NCBI GenBank assembly: GCA_004173475.1
Contig: SEBU01000005.1
Span: 310,001 to 374,000, forward strand
DNA from: Gammaproteobacteria bacterium
GTDB lineage: Bacteria > Pseudomonadota > Gammaproteobacteria > Pseudomonadales > Cellvibrionaceae
Direction: 5' to 3'
Length of the DNA stretch: 64,000 bases
Part shown: positions 54,658 through 64,000 of the stretch, piece after piece
How positions within the stretch are numbered: position 1 is the first letter of the stretch
Layout: each line of letters opens with the position of its first letter
The notes under the pieces: model-generated
Seen by the model: the letters and a program-made list of their open reading frames with translations, nothing else
The model's database searches: none
Told to the model about the DNA's origin: nothing
Made by a program: the position numbers and the translations under genes

Positions 54658-55299
54658 TTATCGATACAAACTATGCGTACAGATATAACTCCACACCGCA
54701 TCCGGCATTAAAAATTGGGCCGACTCTCCAGTCTGAATTAGCTCGCGAATTCCTGTTGCAGAAATCGGCAATAAACTCAGAGACTGGAACACTACCGAGC
54801 CCGACGGCTCGCTATCCAAACTTTCGGATGTATTCAAATGTTGATCAAGGAAATCACGAGCTTCACCAGCGACAGGAATATCCCAACCAGGGCGCGCAAT
54901 AACCACTATGTGCGCAAGCTCGATTAACTCACTCCAGCGATACCACTTGGGCAAATTTGCAAACGCATCAGCTCCCATACACAACGCCAAACTGACATCA
55001 TCAACGAACTCCTTGCGAAGCTCTTGCAAAGTGTCGTAAGTGTAGGACGGCTTATTGCGTTGCAACTCGCGCTCATCCAAGCGTAGATCCGGGCAATCCT
55101 TCAGCGCTATACGCAACATTTCGGCACGCTGAGTGCTACTTACCTTTGGCGCATCGCGATGCGGTGGCTGATGGGCTGGAAGCAATCGCATTTCATCTAA
55201 CTTCAACCGCTGCTTCAACTCAAGCGCCATGCGTAAATGTCCCATGTGAATGGGATCAAAAGTGCCGCCAAAAATTCCGATTTTTTTTCGCGTACTCAT
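54658..55299 (-). CDS. nadD: Nicotinate-nucleotide adenylyltransferase
   Basis: 213 residues. Makes deamido-NAD from nicotinate mononucleotide and ATP. The nucleotidyltransferase motif GGTFDPIHMGHLRMA is at 9-23, and late SATGIRELI is the second ATP motif. ATG at 55299 overlaps the stop of the upstream DJ-1-like gene (ATGA), so translational coupling is likely. A TTG four codons upstream is possible. Confidence 0.95.
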   Translation of the reverse strand: MSTRKKIGIFGGTFDPIHMGHLRMALELKQRLKLDEMRLLPAHQPPHRDAPKVSSTQRAEMLRIALKDCPDLRLDERELQRNKPSYTYDTLQELRKEFVDDVSLALCMGADAFANLPKWYRWSELIELAHIVVIARPGWDIPVAGEARDFLDQHLNTSESLDSEPSGSVVFQSLSLLPISATGIRELIQTGESAQFLMPDAVWSYICTHSLYR

Positions 55300-55880
55300 G
55301 ATAGTTGCCAATCAAATTCCATTTGGCGCGCCGTACGTATCGCCAAGTCCTGCGAGACCAAACGACTCACCAAGTGCAAGCTCATTCCAATTCCGGCAGA
55401 AATACCGGCCGAAGTGACTACGCGATCCTGGTCTACCCACGGAGTATTTTCTTTTATATGTAGATTTGGAAAATCCCGTCGCAAATCTGGAATGTCCTCC
55501 CAATGAGTCGTAACCGTTTCGCTCTGTATTACACCGGCCGTTGCTAACAAAAATACGCCCGTGCATACCGAAGCAACTAACTTTGCGCTTTCCGTATTAG
55601 CCCCGATCCATCGCAACACATTAGGCTTCAGCAATTCCGCCGTGTGGACGCCACCAACAACAATCAACACATCAATGGGTGGATGATTATTAAAACTGTA
55701 AGCCGGAATTACCTGAAAACCGCCGCGAGCTTCAATAGTCGCTCCCGTCTCGCCGATTAAAAAAACATGAAACGCAGGTTCAGAATGAAGTCTATTGGCG
55801 GTGCTGAAAACTTCAAACGGGCCAGCAAAATCCAGCACCTCTGCATTATCGTAAAGATAAATTCCCACATTCAACGCCAT
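55296..55880 (-). CDS. DJ-1/PfpI-family protein (class I glutamine amidotransferase-like)
   Basis: 194 residues. NVGIYLYDNAEVLDFAGPFEVF at the start and ASVCTGVFLLATAGV with a nucleophilic Cys elbow are typical of DJ-1/PfpI and of the sensor domain of GlxA-type regulators, but no DNA-binding domain follows. Possibly a small-molecule hydratase or deglycase, not known. Start chosen at MALNVG (55880) with AGAG before it. It is inserted between proA and nadD; its stop overlaps the nadD start. Confidence 0.82.
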   Translation of the reverse strand: MALNVGIYLYDNAEVLDFAGPFEVFSTANRLHSEPAFHVFLIGETGATIEARGGFQVIPAYSFNNHPPIDVLIVVGGVHTAELLKPNVLRWIGANTESAKLVASVCTGVFLLATAGVIQSETVTTHWEDIPDLRRDFPNLHIKENTPWVDQDRVVTSAGISAGIGMSLHLVSRLVSQDLAIRTARQMEFDWQLS

Positions 55881-55900
55881 GGCTTCATCTCTTTTTAAGA

Positions 55901-57166
55901 TTACTGACGCACATGCCCATCGCCAAATACAACCCATTTTTGCGAGGTCAAACCTTCCAAACCAACCGGTCCGCGCGCGTGGATTTTGTCGGTAGAAATA
56001 CCAATTTCTGCACCCAAACCGTATTCAAAACCATCCGCAAAACGTGTGGAAGCATTCACCATAACGGAAGCGGAATCCACTTCAGTGATGAAGCGACGCG
56101 CCCGGGTAAAATCCTCAGTGACGATTGCATCGGTATGCTGCGAACTGAAACGCGTGATGTGATCAATCGCTTCGTCTAAACCAGAAACGATTTTGATCGA
56201 CAAAATCGGAGCAAGATATTCAGTCGCCCAATCTTCTTCTGTAGCTTCGTTGGCGGAAATGATTGCGCGAGTTTTTTCATCCCCACGCAGCTCAACACCT
56301 TTTTCAACGTAAGCGGCAGCGAGTCGTGGAAGAATTTCGGCGGCAACTTGTTCATCAACCAGCAAAGTTTCCATCGCGTTACAGACTCCATAGCGATGGG
56401 TTTTGGCGTTGAGCGCAATATCAAATGCCTTATTAAGGTCAGCTTTACTGTCGATAAATACGTGGCATATGCCATCAAGATGTTTAATTACTGGCACCTT
56501 GGCATCTTTACTTATGCGCTCAATCAAACTCTTGCCGCCACGCGGTACGATCACGTCAACATATTGTGGCATGGTGATCAATTCGCCCACGGCCGCACGA
56601 TCAGTCGTCGCTATAATCTGCACAACATGAGCAGGCAAGCCTGCTACCTTCAAGCCCTCAGCCAGACAAGCTGCAATCGCGCGATTTGAATTAATAGATT
56701 CACTACCGCCACGTAAAATCGCCGCGTTTCCGGATTTCAGGCAGAGGCTTGCCGCATCAATTGTTACGTTTGGACGCGACTCATAAATAATACCAACCAC
56801 GCCAAGCGGAACGCGCATCTTGCCAATTTGGATTCCGGTAGGACGATAAGTCATATCAGTAATGGCACCGCAAGGATCAGGCAAAGCAGCCACTTGACGT
56901 AGGCCTTCGATCATAGCGTCGATAGTCGCCGGCTTTACCGCTAGACGATCGATCATAGCTGGCTCAAGACCATTAGCCTTTGCAGCCGCCAAATCTTTTT
57001 GATTCTCCGCAACTAAAGTAATGCGATTACGATCCAAAGAGTCAGCAATCGCCAGCAGCGCTTTATTTTTAACACCCGTGGATGCGGCGGCGATAGCGCG
57101 AGACGCTTGGCGAGCGTTGCGCCCAAGTTCAGCCATGTACTCTTTTACGTTTACTGCTTCTGCCAT
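55901..57166 (-). CDS. proA: Glutamate-5-semialdehyde dehydrogenase (gamma-glutamyl phosphate reductase)
   Basis: 421 residues. Reduces gamma-glutamyl phosphate to glutamate-5-semialdehyde for proline synthesis. Aldehyde-dehydrogenase fold with [47 protein letters not shown] and [16 protein letters not shown] containing the catalytic Cys. Start at 57166 with TATGGCAGA as expected. First gene of the leftward block in this window. Confidence 0.96.
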   Translation of the reverse strand: MAEAVNVKEYMAELGRNARQASRAIAAASTGVKNKALLAIADSLDRNRITLVAENQKDLAAAKANGLEPAMIDRLAVKPATIDAMIEGLRQVAALPDPCGAITDMTYRPTGIQIGKMRVPLGVVGIIYESRPNVTIDAASLCLKSGNAAILRGGSESINSNRAIAACLAEGLKVAGLPAHVVQIIATTDRAAVGELITMPQYVDVIVPRGGKSLIERISKDAKVPVIKHLDGICHVFIDSKADLNKAFDIALNAKTHRYGVCNAMETLLVDEQVAAEILPRLAAAYVEKGVELRGDEKTRAIISANEATEEDWATEYLAPILSIKIVSGLDEAIDHITRFSSQHTDAIVTEDFTRARRFITEVDSASVMVNASTRFADGFEYGLGAEIGISTDKIHARGPVGLEGLTSQKWVVFGDGHVRQ

Positions 57167-57401
57167 AACTTACAACTCAATTCTTAAAAGCAAAATAAGG
57201 CGGCGATTATACCCTGATTAATTCAGTGTTTTGGGGCTCACCTGAGTTATTTATAGTGCCAAGTGCGGAAAAAGTCCGACAGCATTTCAGCAGCTATTCA
57301 GCTTCAAAGACATATTCTGCAACTGAGTGTTGATTTGAGATGACTTAACGTATTAATCACTTTGAGATTCGTTGCCAGAAACCCTTAACAGGAAGATCGC
57401 C

Positions 57402-57989
57402 ATGAAAAGTCCTCTGTTTGTTCGCAGTATCCTTGCCATCAGCATGAGTATGTTTGCGGGTTATGCCTTTGCAGACCATGGCCATCGACATCACCATCAT
57501 CGCCACCACAACGATACCTATGTGTATGCGGTTTACGGTTCTGATTATGGGTCGCGCAGCTATGAAGATTATGGTCGCGTAGTTGACGCTCGTCCCATTT
57601 ACCGTCAAGTTGCGGTAGATGTACCTCGTGAGCGTTGCGGTGTAAGAACAGTGGCAACTGAAGAACGTCGTCGCGGCGGGGACTCTTTTGCAGGCACGGT
57701 AGTAGGTGGACTTGTAGGTGCTGCGATTGGACATGAAATAGGAAATGGTCGCGGCTCAGCTACCGCAGTAGGTGGCTTAATCGGTGCGTCAATTGGCAAT
57801 GATGCCAGCAAAGGCGGCCGCACAGTACGTTATCGTGACGAAGAAGTATGTCGAACCGAATATCGCACCGAATATGAGCAGCGCATCATAGGTTACGATG
57901 TAAGTTATAGTTATCAGGGCCGAATTTACCAAACGCAAACTGACCGTCACCCTGGCGACCGGATCGCTATCGATCTTGCAGTTCGATGA
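57402..57989 (+). CDS. Exported glycine-zipper protein
   Basis: 195 residues. Signal peptide (FVRSILAISMSMFAGYAFA), a His-rich stretch (DHGHRHHHHRHHND) and a glycine-zipper helix pair (GTVVGGLVGAAIGHEIGNG and VGGLIGASIGNDASKGG), then a Tyr/Arg-rich C-terminus. Similar to Rickettsia 17-kDa antigen and related outer-membrane proteins. ATG at 57402 with AGGA about 9 nt before. The His cluster may bind metal. Divergent from proA. Confidence 0.8.
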   Translation: MKSPLFVRSILAISMSMFAGYAFADHGHRHHHHRHHNDTYVYAVYGSDYGSRSYEDYGRVVDARPIYRQVAVDVPRERCGVRTVATEERRRGGDSFAGTVVGGLVGAAIGHEIGNGRGSATAVGGLIGASIGNDASKGGRTVRYRDEEVCRTEYRTEYEQRIIGYDVSYSYQGRIYQTQTDRHPGDRIAIDLAVR

Positions 57990-58166
57990 GATGATTATTG
58001 ATAATGTAATCAACGAATGTACTCATTGAGTTTTTTGAGTCAGATTAGCGATAGTGTTCCGCAAAGTCGCCTGTGTTACTACAGTTAATAGCCACTTGGC
58101 TCAGATAAAGATTTTACCGACACCACATTCTGGGTCGGTGGGTCGAAGGGGTTGTGAGGAGACACT

Positions 58167-58781
58167 ATGTATGCTTCCCAAAAATCATTGCTAAAACTCT
58201 TGCTATCCCTTTGGGTGATGGGCACGGTTTTTACTGCGCCCGCTGCCTTCGCAAAAAAAGATTTGTTTGCCAACGAACCGGGCAATGATCACGCTACGCA
58301 AGCGCAAAGCATTGTTACAACATCTGCGCCCGCTAAAAATCAAAACATCGAACTAGCCCAAGCTCAAACAATTCCGCCCGTAGTTTCGGAAACCAAATCT
58401 GCGCCTATTGAAAAAAAACCATCTTATTTAGAAACGCAGCTGGTTCGTTTTAAAGGCCATTTGGTTGAAGCGAAGGAAGATTTGTTTGGCAGTAAAAAGT
58501 CCTCAAAGAAAATTACACCAGACACCAAAAACGCCGCGAAGGCTGAGTCCAGTGAAGATCAATCCAGTGAAGATGCTCAACCAGACGTGCCGGTGATCTC
58601 TGCGACAGAAGCAGCACAACGCGCGCAAACCTTTGCTGATGGCCAAGTCATTAACGTGCGCCAATACCAGGATGAAGGCAATCAACGCTATGCTGTAAAA
58701 CTGCTTCAGAAAAATGGCAGAATGAAAACCATTAATCTAAACGCGGTTAACGGCGAGCTGATTGAAGAAACTACAGATTAA
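58167..58781 (+). CDS. Exported PepSY-domain protein
   Basis: 204 residues. N-terminal hydrophobic export segment (about 8-28), a long low-complexity Ala/Lys/Ser region, and a C-terminal PepSY-like domain (ATEAAQRAQTFADGQVINVRQYQDEG...MKTINLNAVNGELIEE). AGGAG lies before the ATG. PepSY proteins often sit next to a two-component system whose sensor they may modulate; here the response regulator gene starts about 110 bp later. Confidence 0.78.
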   Translation: MYASQKSLLKLLLSLWVMGTVFTAPAAFAKKDLFANEPGNDHATQAQSIVTTSAPAKNQNIELAQAQTIPPVVSETKSAPIEKKPSYLETQLVRFKGHLVEAKEDLFGSKKSSKKITPDTKNAAKAESSEDQSSEDAQPDVPVISATEAAQRAQTFADGQVINVRQYQDEGNQRYAVKLLQKNGRMKTINLNAVNGELIEETTD

Positions 58782-58888
58782 AAATACGATTTAAGAAAAT
58801 CTCAATCTCTGATATCGATTAAAGAATTTAATTACTAAAAACACCAAAACACTAAAAAATAATTCGCTTTACATAAAAGGAACGAATC

Positions 58889-59566
58889 ATGCGCTTACTG
58901 ATTGTTGAAGATGAAAAAAGCCTACGCGAGCAAATTGAGCAAATAGTCGTCAGTGAAAAGTATGCGTGCGACACGGCGGCCGATGGCCGTGAGGGTCTCT
59001 TTTTGGGTAGCGAATATGACTACGACTTGGCCATTGTCGACCTAGGTTTGCCTTTGCTAGATGGCACACAATTAATTAAGCAATTGCGTGCCAAAGACCG
59101 CAATTTTCCCATCCTCATTCTCACTGCTCGAGGTAACTGGCAAGATAAGGTGGAAGGTCTCGAAGCTGGAGCGGACGATTATCTAACCAAACCTTTTCAT
59201 CCAGAAGAATTGCGTGCGCGTCTACACGCATTGTTAAGGCGCGCCAGCGGCCATGCTGCACCGGTGTTGCGATACGGCCCTATCTCAATAGATACAAGCG
59301 CACGTCGTGTTCACCGCGATGATCAAGAAGTTGAACTCACCAGCTTCGAATACAACACCTTGACCTACCTCGCTCTACACGCTGGAAAAAATATTTCCAA
59401 AACAGAATTAACTGAACATTTGTACGCGCAGGATTATGATCGCGATAGTAATGTTATCGAAGTATTTGTTGGTCGCCTTCGTAAAAAACTGGATCCTGAT
59501 GGAAGCCTGAACTTAATCAGCACCCAGCGTGGCCTGGGCTACCGTTTCAATGTGTATAAAGAATAG
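58889..59566 (+). CDS. OmpR/PhoP-type response regulator
   Basis: 225 residues. Receiver domain with D51 as phosphorylation site (IVDLGLP), T79 and K101, and a C-terminal winged-helix DNA-binding domain (DQEVELTSFEYNTLTYLALHAGKNISKTELTEHLY, then RLRKKLDP). Related to PhoP/QseB. The kinase gene starts 14 bp after it, so both form one operon. Confidence 0.93.
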   Translation: MRLLIVEDEKSLREQIEQIVVSEKYACDTAADGREGLFLGSEYDYDLAIVDLGLPLLDGTQLIKQLRAKDRNFPILILTARGNWQDKVEGLEAGADDYLTKPFHPEELRARLHALLRRASGHAAPVLRYGPISIDTSARRVHRDDQEVELTSFEYNTLTYLALHAGKNISKTELTEHLYAQDYDRDSNVIEVFVGRLRKKLDPDGSLNLISTQRGLGYRFNVYKE

Positions 59567-59580
59567 CGGACATAACTCCT

Positions 59581-60972
59581 TTGTTGAGCAAAAAATTCAA
59601 CTCCATTAGAGCACGTTTATTTTTTGCATCCGCATTACTATTGCCGGTATTTTTAGGTGTAACTGGTTTTTTTCTTGATCGCGCATTTCAAACCAGTTTG
59701 CTCACCGCAGAAAAGGCTCGCTTGCAACGCAATATCTATTTGCTTTTTAGCGCCGCTGATCTACCGAATAAACCACTCAGAAAAAATGAACAACCTCGCC
59801 TGATAATGCCGAAAGAACTCAAAGATAAGGATTTCGAGCGAATCAATTCCGGTCTCTACGCATATCTTTACAACGATAAAAAAGAATTGGTGTGGCAGTC
59901 GAACTCCACCTCGCTACAAACGCCACCGACATACGATCAAATTTCTCCCGTCCTACAAGACAGACAACCAGCTGAAATTATTTTTGAATTTGAAAATGAA
60001 AATTACTTTATCGCTTATTCGGATATTTTCTGGGTCGTTGCCAAGAACCGTGAAGTTCCTTTTCGATTCGTTGCCGTACACGACAGTGAAGATTTTATTA
60101 ACGAAAAAAATGCCTATCGCAATCAACTTTGGAAATGGCTGGGTGCAGTCGGGATTTTATTATTGATCGCGCAAACCGCTATTTTACGGTGGGGTTTACA
60201 GCCACTAAAAAAATTAGCCATTTCACTCAAAGCGATGCAAAGCGGAGACACCACAGATATCGAGGGTGACCACCCCGGCGAATTACAGGATATTGTTGAC
60301 AACCTGAATCAAGTGTTAGCTCGCGAGCAAGCCTTGCGTCAGCGTTATCGCAATAGTCTGAGCGACCTAGCTCATAGCCTTAAGACGCCGCTTGCTGTTA
60401 TGCAAGCAAAATTAAGTCAGGCTTCTGCTGACGAGGAGTTGCAGCAACTTGCTGCTGACCAAGTGGCGCGCATGAATCAGGTGGTTTCCTATCAGTTACA
60501 ACGAGCGGTTTCGAGTCAGCAGCGAGGAAGTCATCAACGCGCCGATCTCGAACCTATTGTTCAACGTCTTCTCGCCGCACTACAAAAAGTTTATGCCAAC
60601 AAACATGTCAGCGTAACTGTCGACCTCGCTCCTCATTCTATCTTTGGTGGCGACGAGCAAGATCTCATGGAAGTCATGGGAAACATCACCGAAAACGCTT
60701 TCAAATATGGCGGTTCGAAAGTGATGATACAAAGCGAAATTCAAAACCATCAACTGGTTGTCAAAATATCGGATGACGGCCCCGGTGTACCTGAAGCACA
60801 ACAAACACGAATTTTAGAGCGAGGCCATCGCCTCGACACCTCACTTCCAGGGCAAGGAATTGGTCTCGCTGTTGCGGCCGATATAGTTCATAGCTACGAC
60901 GGAACACTAGTCGTATCTAAATCCGCACTTGGCGGAGCCCAATTTAAACTCGTATTACCTCTCGCCGGTTAG
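59581..60972 (+). CDS. Sensor histidine kinase, PhoQ-like
   Basis: 463 residues. Two membrane helices (about 14-32 and 186-204) enclose a periplasmic sensor domain of about 150 residues with acidic patches, then HAMP-like region, the dimerisation domain with LAHSLKTPL (H265) and a C-terminal ATPase domain (NITENAFKYG, DDGPGVP, GQGIGLAVA). Start is TTG at 59581 or 59584. It should phosphorylate the adjacent regulator, and resembles PhoQ-type kinases; signal unknown. Confidence 0.9.
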   Translation: MLSKKFNSIRARLFFASALLLPVFLGVTGFFLDRAFQTSLLTAEKARLQRNIYLLFSAADLPNKPLRKNEQPRLIMPKELKDKDFERINSGLYAYLYNDKKELVWQSNSTSLQTPPTYDQISPVLQDRQPAEIIFEFENENYFIAYSDIFWVVAKNREVPFRFVAVHDSEDFINEKNAYRNQLWKWLGAVGILLLIAQTAILRWGLQPLKKLAISLKAMQSGDTTDIEGDHPGELQDIVDNLNQVLAREQALRQRYRNSLSDLAHSLKTPLAVMQAKLSQASADEELQQLAADQVARMNQVVSYQLQRAVSSQQRGSHQRADLEPIVQRLLAALQKVYANKHVSVTVDLAPHSIFGGDEQDLMEVMGNITENAFKYGGSKVMIQSEIQNHQLVVKISDDGPGVPEAQQTRILERGHRLDTSLPGQGIGLAVAADIVHSYDGTLVVSKSALGGAQFKLVLPLAG

Positions 60973-61177
60973 CCACATCTTCCAATTTTCCTCCGGTGCG
61001 TGCGACATATCTCACACGCAGCACTAACACTACCTCACAAAAATTTCGGGAATTACTGACTGTCGCCAGTGTGCCCAAGCGTCAATAATGGCATGAGTAA
61101 CATCTTGCCATGGATGGTGAACACGACTAACACACACTTAGATCGCTTGGACGAGGATCATTCATGGAGAAGAAACT

Positions 61178-62125
61178 ATGTCATCAAGAACTTGTATCGC
61201 GGTTGACTCAACCTGTGATTTACCCGCAAAGTTTATTCAACAACACAATATCGAAGTCCTTCCAATTTATATTAATTATGACGGTGGTCAGGCGCTTGAC
61301 TATCGTGATCATGAAACCATGTTGAATTTTTATAAAAATCATTCGAAGAAGCAGTTTGGCTTAGCTCAATCCGATCCACTTTCAGTCAATGACATGACCC
61401 ATATTTTGAAAGAGCGTTTACTTCCTCGTTATGATTTGGTTCAAGTTGTTACTATTAACAGCAAAAAAAGCGACGTGTATAAACGTGTTTCAGAAGCAGC
61501 GTTGATAAACGAACCAAAATTTCGAGAGATGGAAAAAAGCGAAGGGCGCGTTCCCTTTAGAATTCGTTTATACGACAGCATGTCTATGTTTACCGGCCAT
61601 GCGTTATTAGTGTATGAATTAGTAAAAAAAATTCATTTGGAAAATTTGCCTCTAAATAAATCTATTCGCATTATTGATAATATGCGTGATCAGGTTTACG
61701 GCTATCTGATTCCTAATGATTTGTCCTACATGCGTGATCGCCGTCATCTACGCAAGGGCGACAACAATATTTCCTGGATTAATTTTAAATTGGCAAGCGC
61801 ATTAAATCTGCGCCCAATTGTGCAGCTGCATCGCGGTGCAACTGAAAAAATCGATACCGGAAAAGGTTTTTTAGGTGCACTTGAAAAATTATTTGATCAC
61901 GTGCGCAAGCAAATCAAACAAGGCTTAACTAGCGACGTTGTGGCAATGAGTTACGGTGGTTTGCTGGATGAAATTAAAGATGAACCCGTGATGATAGAAT
62001 TCCGCGAATTTTGCAAGCAACGTAATGTGAAAACAATGCTGTCTATGATGAGTATGACTGGCGCAATCAACGTTGGACCTAAATCATTCGCTTTGTCTTT
62101 TGCGACTGACAAAAATTTAATTTAA
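61178..62125 (+). CDS. DegV-family protein (fatty-acid binding)
   Basis: 315 residues, complete DegV fold. N-terminal CIAVDSTCDLPAKF with the fatty-acid carboxylate-binding Ser, then LPIYINYDGG, LAQSDPLSV, VVTINSKKSDVYK, and a late AINVGPKSFALSF. DegV (FakB-like) proteins bind fatty acids; some hand them to a kinase. The leader contains TTGCCATGGATGG and other GGA motifs that could be CsrA-type sites. Single gene, ends at the bidirectional terminator. Confidence 0.85.
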   Translation: MSSRTCIAVDSTCDLPAKFIQQHNIEVLPIYINYDGGQALDYRDHETMLNFYKNHSKKQFGLAQSDPLSVNDMTHILKERLLPRYDLVQVVTINSKKSDVYKRVSEAALINEPKFREMEKSEGRVPFRIRLYDSMSMFTGHALLVYELVKKIHLENLPLNKSIRIIDNMRDQVYGYLIPNDLSYMRDRRHLRKGDNNISWINFKLASALNLRPIVQLHRGATEKIDTGKGFLGALEKLFDHVRKQIKQGLTSDVVAMSYGGLLDEIKDEPVMIEFREFCKQRNVKTMLSMMSMTGAINVGPKSFALSFATDKNLI

Positions 62126-62160
62126 ACATTGATTTCTTGAAAATCATAATTCGCTTAAAT

Positions 62161-62190
62161 AAAAAAGCCGATCAAAAGATCGGCTTTTTT
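62161..62190. terminator. Bidirectional terminator between degV and galE
   Basis: AAAAAAGCCGATC and GATCGGCTTTTTT form a 13-bp stem with an AAAA loop. Confidence 0.95.
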
Positions 62191-62203
62191 ATTTAATTAT
62201 TAT

Positions 62204-63250
62204 TCAAACATCATATCCATTCGGATTTTTTTCCTGCCAACGCCATGCATCTTGCATCATCCGCTCAAGCCCGAACTTAACCTCCCAACCCAAATCTTTT
62301 TTAGCAAGATCCGCATTAGCGTAACAACTTGCGATATCGCCTGGGCGACGTGGAGAGATTTTATAGGGAACCTTGCGGCCACTTGCAGCTTCAAATGCAC
62401 GAACCATTTGCAGCACCGAATAACCACTACCTGTTCCGAGATTATAAGCACGGCAACCTGCGCCAACTTTTTCTAAACCTTTTAATGCTGCGACGTGGCC
62501 CAGAGCCAAATCCACCACGTGGATATAATCGCGCACACCCGTGCCATCTACCGTATTGTAGTCATCACCGAATACGGATAATTGCGATAATTTTCCGATC
62601 GCAACCTGCGCAATATAGGGCAACAAGTTATTAGGAATTCCCGCAGGATCTTCACCAATTAACCCGCTTTCGTGAGCACCGACTGGGTTAAAATAACGCA
62701 GCAAGGAAATATTCCATTGGCTACCTGACGCCTTGGCGATATCACACAAAATTTCTTCTACGATTAATTTACTGCGCCCGTAAGGGTTAGTCGCCGAGGT
62801 CGCAAAACTCTCATCTATAGGAACGCTAACAGGGTCACCATAAACTGTTGCCGATGAACTGAAAATCAGATTCCAGATTTTAAATTCTTCCATCACTTCC
62901 GCAAGTGATATGGTGCCGGCAACATTGTAACGATAATATTTCATCGGAATTTGTGCAGACTCCCCTACCGCCTTTAAGCCAGCAAAATGCATCACCGCTT
63001 CGAACTTATGCGCCTCAAATACTTTTCGTAAAGCATCTTTGTCGTTGATATCTACCTTATAAAAAACTGGCGCTAAACCTGTAATTTTTTCTACGCGTTT
63101 TAGCGCTTCCTCTTTGCTATTACAAAGATTATCAACCACAACTGGTAAGTAACCTCCATTAATTAGCTCAACACAAACATGACTACCGATAAAACCTGCA
63201 CCACCCGTAACTAAAACGGCGGGGCGCGATGAAAGATTGGATTGACTCAT
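62204..63250 (-). CDS. galE: UDP-glucose 4-epimerase
   Basis: 348 residues. Interconverts UDP-glucose and UDP-galactose using bound [13 protein letters not shown] at 15-24, [10 protein letters not shown], and the YGRSK catalytic Tyr/Lys pair ([17 protein letters not shown]). C-terminal [12 protein letters not shown]. Normal length. It would feed exopolysaccharide or LPS synthesis; the GT2 gene at the other end of the window is too far away to link. Confidence 0.96.
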   Translation of the reverse strand: MSQSNLSSRPAVLVTGGAGFIGSHVCVELINGGYLPVVVDNLCNSKEEALKRVEKITGLAPVFYKVDINDKDALRKVFEAHKFEAVMHFAGLKAVGESAQIPMKYYRYNVAGTISLAEVMEEFKIWNLIFSSSATVYGDPVSVPIDESFATSATNPYGRSKLIVEEILCDIAKASGSQWNISLLRYFNPVGAHESGLIGEDPAGIPNNLLPYIAQVAIGKLSQLSVFGDDYNTVDGTGVRDYIHVVDLALGHVAALKGLEKVGAGCRAYNLGTGSGYSVLQMVRAFEAASGRKVPYKISPRRPGDIASCYANADLAKKDLGWEVKFGLERMMQDAWRWQEKNPNGYDV

Positions 63251-63350
63251 AGAAAAATCCTTAACACGGGCTATGTGAACAGTTGCACAGTATACCCACT
63301 AATCCTTTTAAAAGACCAAATGCCGTTTTGTTAAGTGGCGCAGAAATAAA

Positions 63351-63375
63351 AAAAGCAAGCCGAAGCTTGCCTTTT
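63351..63375 (-). terminator. Terminator after the outer-membrane protein gene
   Basis: On the - strand, GCAAGC-TTCG-GCTTGC-type hairpin followed by a T-run (TTTTTTT) about 20 bp past the stop codon. Confidence 0.85.
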
Positions 63376-63398
63376 AATTAAAACTTACCAGAAACAAA

Positions 63399-64000
63399 CT
63401 ATTCAATTGGAAGCGTCAGGTTAACAACGAAATTAGCTTTATCCGCAGCGTAACCATCGTTGTCTTCTATAATTTTACCCAATGTAAAACTTAACTTGGA
63501 ATTGTACTTGTACGTAATATCGATATGTGAAATTCCATCCATACCTTCAGAGTCGCCATCTTTCATCATATGTTGACCATATTTTATACCGAACTTTTCA
63601 AAATTCAGCTCTGCAGTTACATAGCTATAATCTTCAGAAAAGTAGTCATGATCTGCATTAACTGCGTCGTAATACGTCAATTTAAATGGACCATAACCCA
63701 CTGTTGGAATCACTTCTACATAATCTCCTGGATCAACTGGTTCCCACTTAACCAAACTTTCATCTTTGAAATATAAACCTTTAGGGTTTGCGTAGTTGTA
63801 GGAAACCACGCTCACGCCGTAGGTAAACTCACCCGCAGCACCAGAATAACCAGCATACAAGTCGTACTCTGTTCCTAGCGTATCGTCACCAGATGATGTC
63901 CAAACACCTGCAACAAAACCATTGCTGCTTACATTCACGTCAGCAATTAACGCAGCACCACCCAGTAAATCAAAACCACGCCAGTAGTACATATTGGATG
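63399..64000 (-). CDS. TIGR02001/TorF-like outer-membrane protein, C-terminal part (5' truncated by window)
   Basis: At least 197 residues; the frame is open to the last base, so the start lies outside the window. The segment SNMYYWRGFDL at the upstream end and repeated antiparallel patterns (VSSNGFVAGVWTSSGDD, YDLYAGYSGAAGEFTYGVSVVSY, GPFKLTYYDA, AELNFEKFGIKYGQH, ISHIDITYKYN, LSFTLGK) ending in VVNLTLPIE are those of TIGR02001 (TorF) beta-barrels. Probably in the outer membrane; substrate unknown. Confidence 0.78.
   Translation of the reverse strand, partial: SNMYYWRGFDLLGGAALIADVNVSSNGFVAGVWTSSGDDTLGTEYDLYAGYSGAAGEFTYGVSVVSYNYANPKGLYFKDESLVKWEPVDPGDYVEVIPTVGYGPFKLTYYDAVNADHDYFSEDYSYVTAELNFEKFGIKYGQHMMKDGDSEGMDGISHIDITYKYNSKLSFTLGKIIEDNDGYAADKANFVVNLTLPIE

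Overview
The window looks like a chromosomal segment of a plant-polysaccharide-degrading gammaproteobacterium close to Cellvibrio or Saccharophagus (Cellvibrionaceae). The reasons are the secreted glycoside hydrolases (GH10, GH2, a GH-A clan lipoprotein with a Ser-rich linker, a GH94 phosphorylase), the gammaproteobacterial order of the lipA-lipB-ybeD-dacA-rlpA-mltB-rodA-mrdA-rlmH-rsfS-nadD-proA block, and the moderate base composition. The species name is inference.

Layout. 1-2.4 kb: the 3' part of a GT2 chitin-synthase-like glycosyltransferase, then a LuxI-type acyl-homoserine-lactone synthase with a lux-box palindrome and a ribosome site buried in a 10-bp hairpin, then a small membrane protein. 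3.1-7.4 kb: leftward GH10 xylanase, polysaccharide-deacetylase-like protein and GH2 enzyme. 7.7-15.2 kb: a complete sedentary chromosomal integron. It has a rightward intI with a promoter and a LexA-like box, and leftward a train of 11 cassettes bounded by attC sites of about 130 bp. Six cassettes carry genes, one of them two overlapping genes. Four carry no convincing gene, and three of these four are related to each other in sequence. The cassette nearest intI encodes a small membrane protein. 15.2-28.2 kb: ppc, a haem-motif plus beta-propeller exported protein, a DnaQ-like exonuclease, an AI-2E transporter, OsmC, a sorbosone-dehydrogenase-like protein, the GH-A lipoprotein and rpsT. 28.5-29.4 kb: a MaoP (DUF413) domain fused to a long histone-H1-like Lys/Pro/Ala tail.

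29.6-36.3 kb is a catabolic locus around a perfect 10-6-10 LacI-type operator (34626-34651). Leftward run lacI, a GPH-family sugar symporter and a GH94 phosphorylase. Rightward run a gluconokinase and a Gfo/Idh/MocA oxidoreductase. The gluconokinase suggests the GH94 enzyme is a cellobionic acid phosphorylase, which would use the oxidised disaccharide released by cellulose-oxidising enzymes. 36.3-44.6 kb: transglutaminase/TPR and TPR lipoproteins, type II NADH dehydrogenase, NhaA, a DUF4410-like lipoprotein, Ogt and a GNAT enzyme.

44.7-57.2 kb is the conserved leftward block for lipoylation, cell-wall elongation, ribosome maturation, NAD and proline synthesis. Between lipB and lipA sits a 96-nt element that folds on the + strand into a 22-position closing stem with two GGA-loop hairpins resembling CsrA/RsmA sites. 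57.4-64 kb: a glycine-zipper protein, a PepSY protein with a two-component system, DegV, GalE and the 3' part of a TIGR02001-like outer-membrane protein cut by the window edge. I recognised no tRNA, rRNA, CRISPR array or intact insertion sequence.
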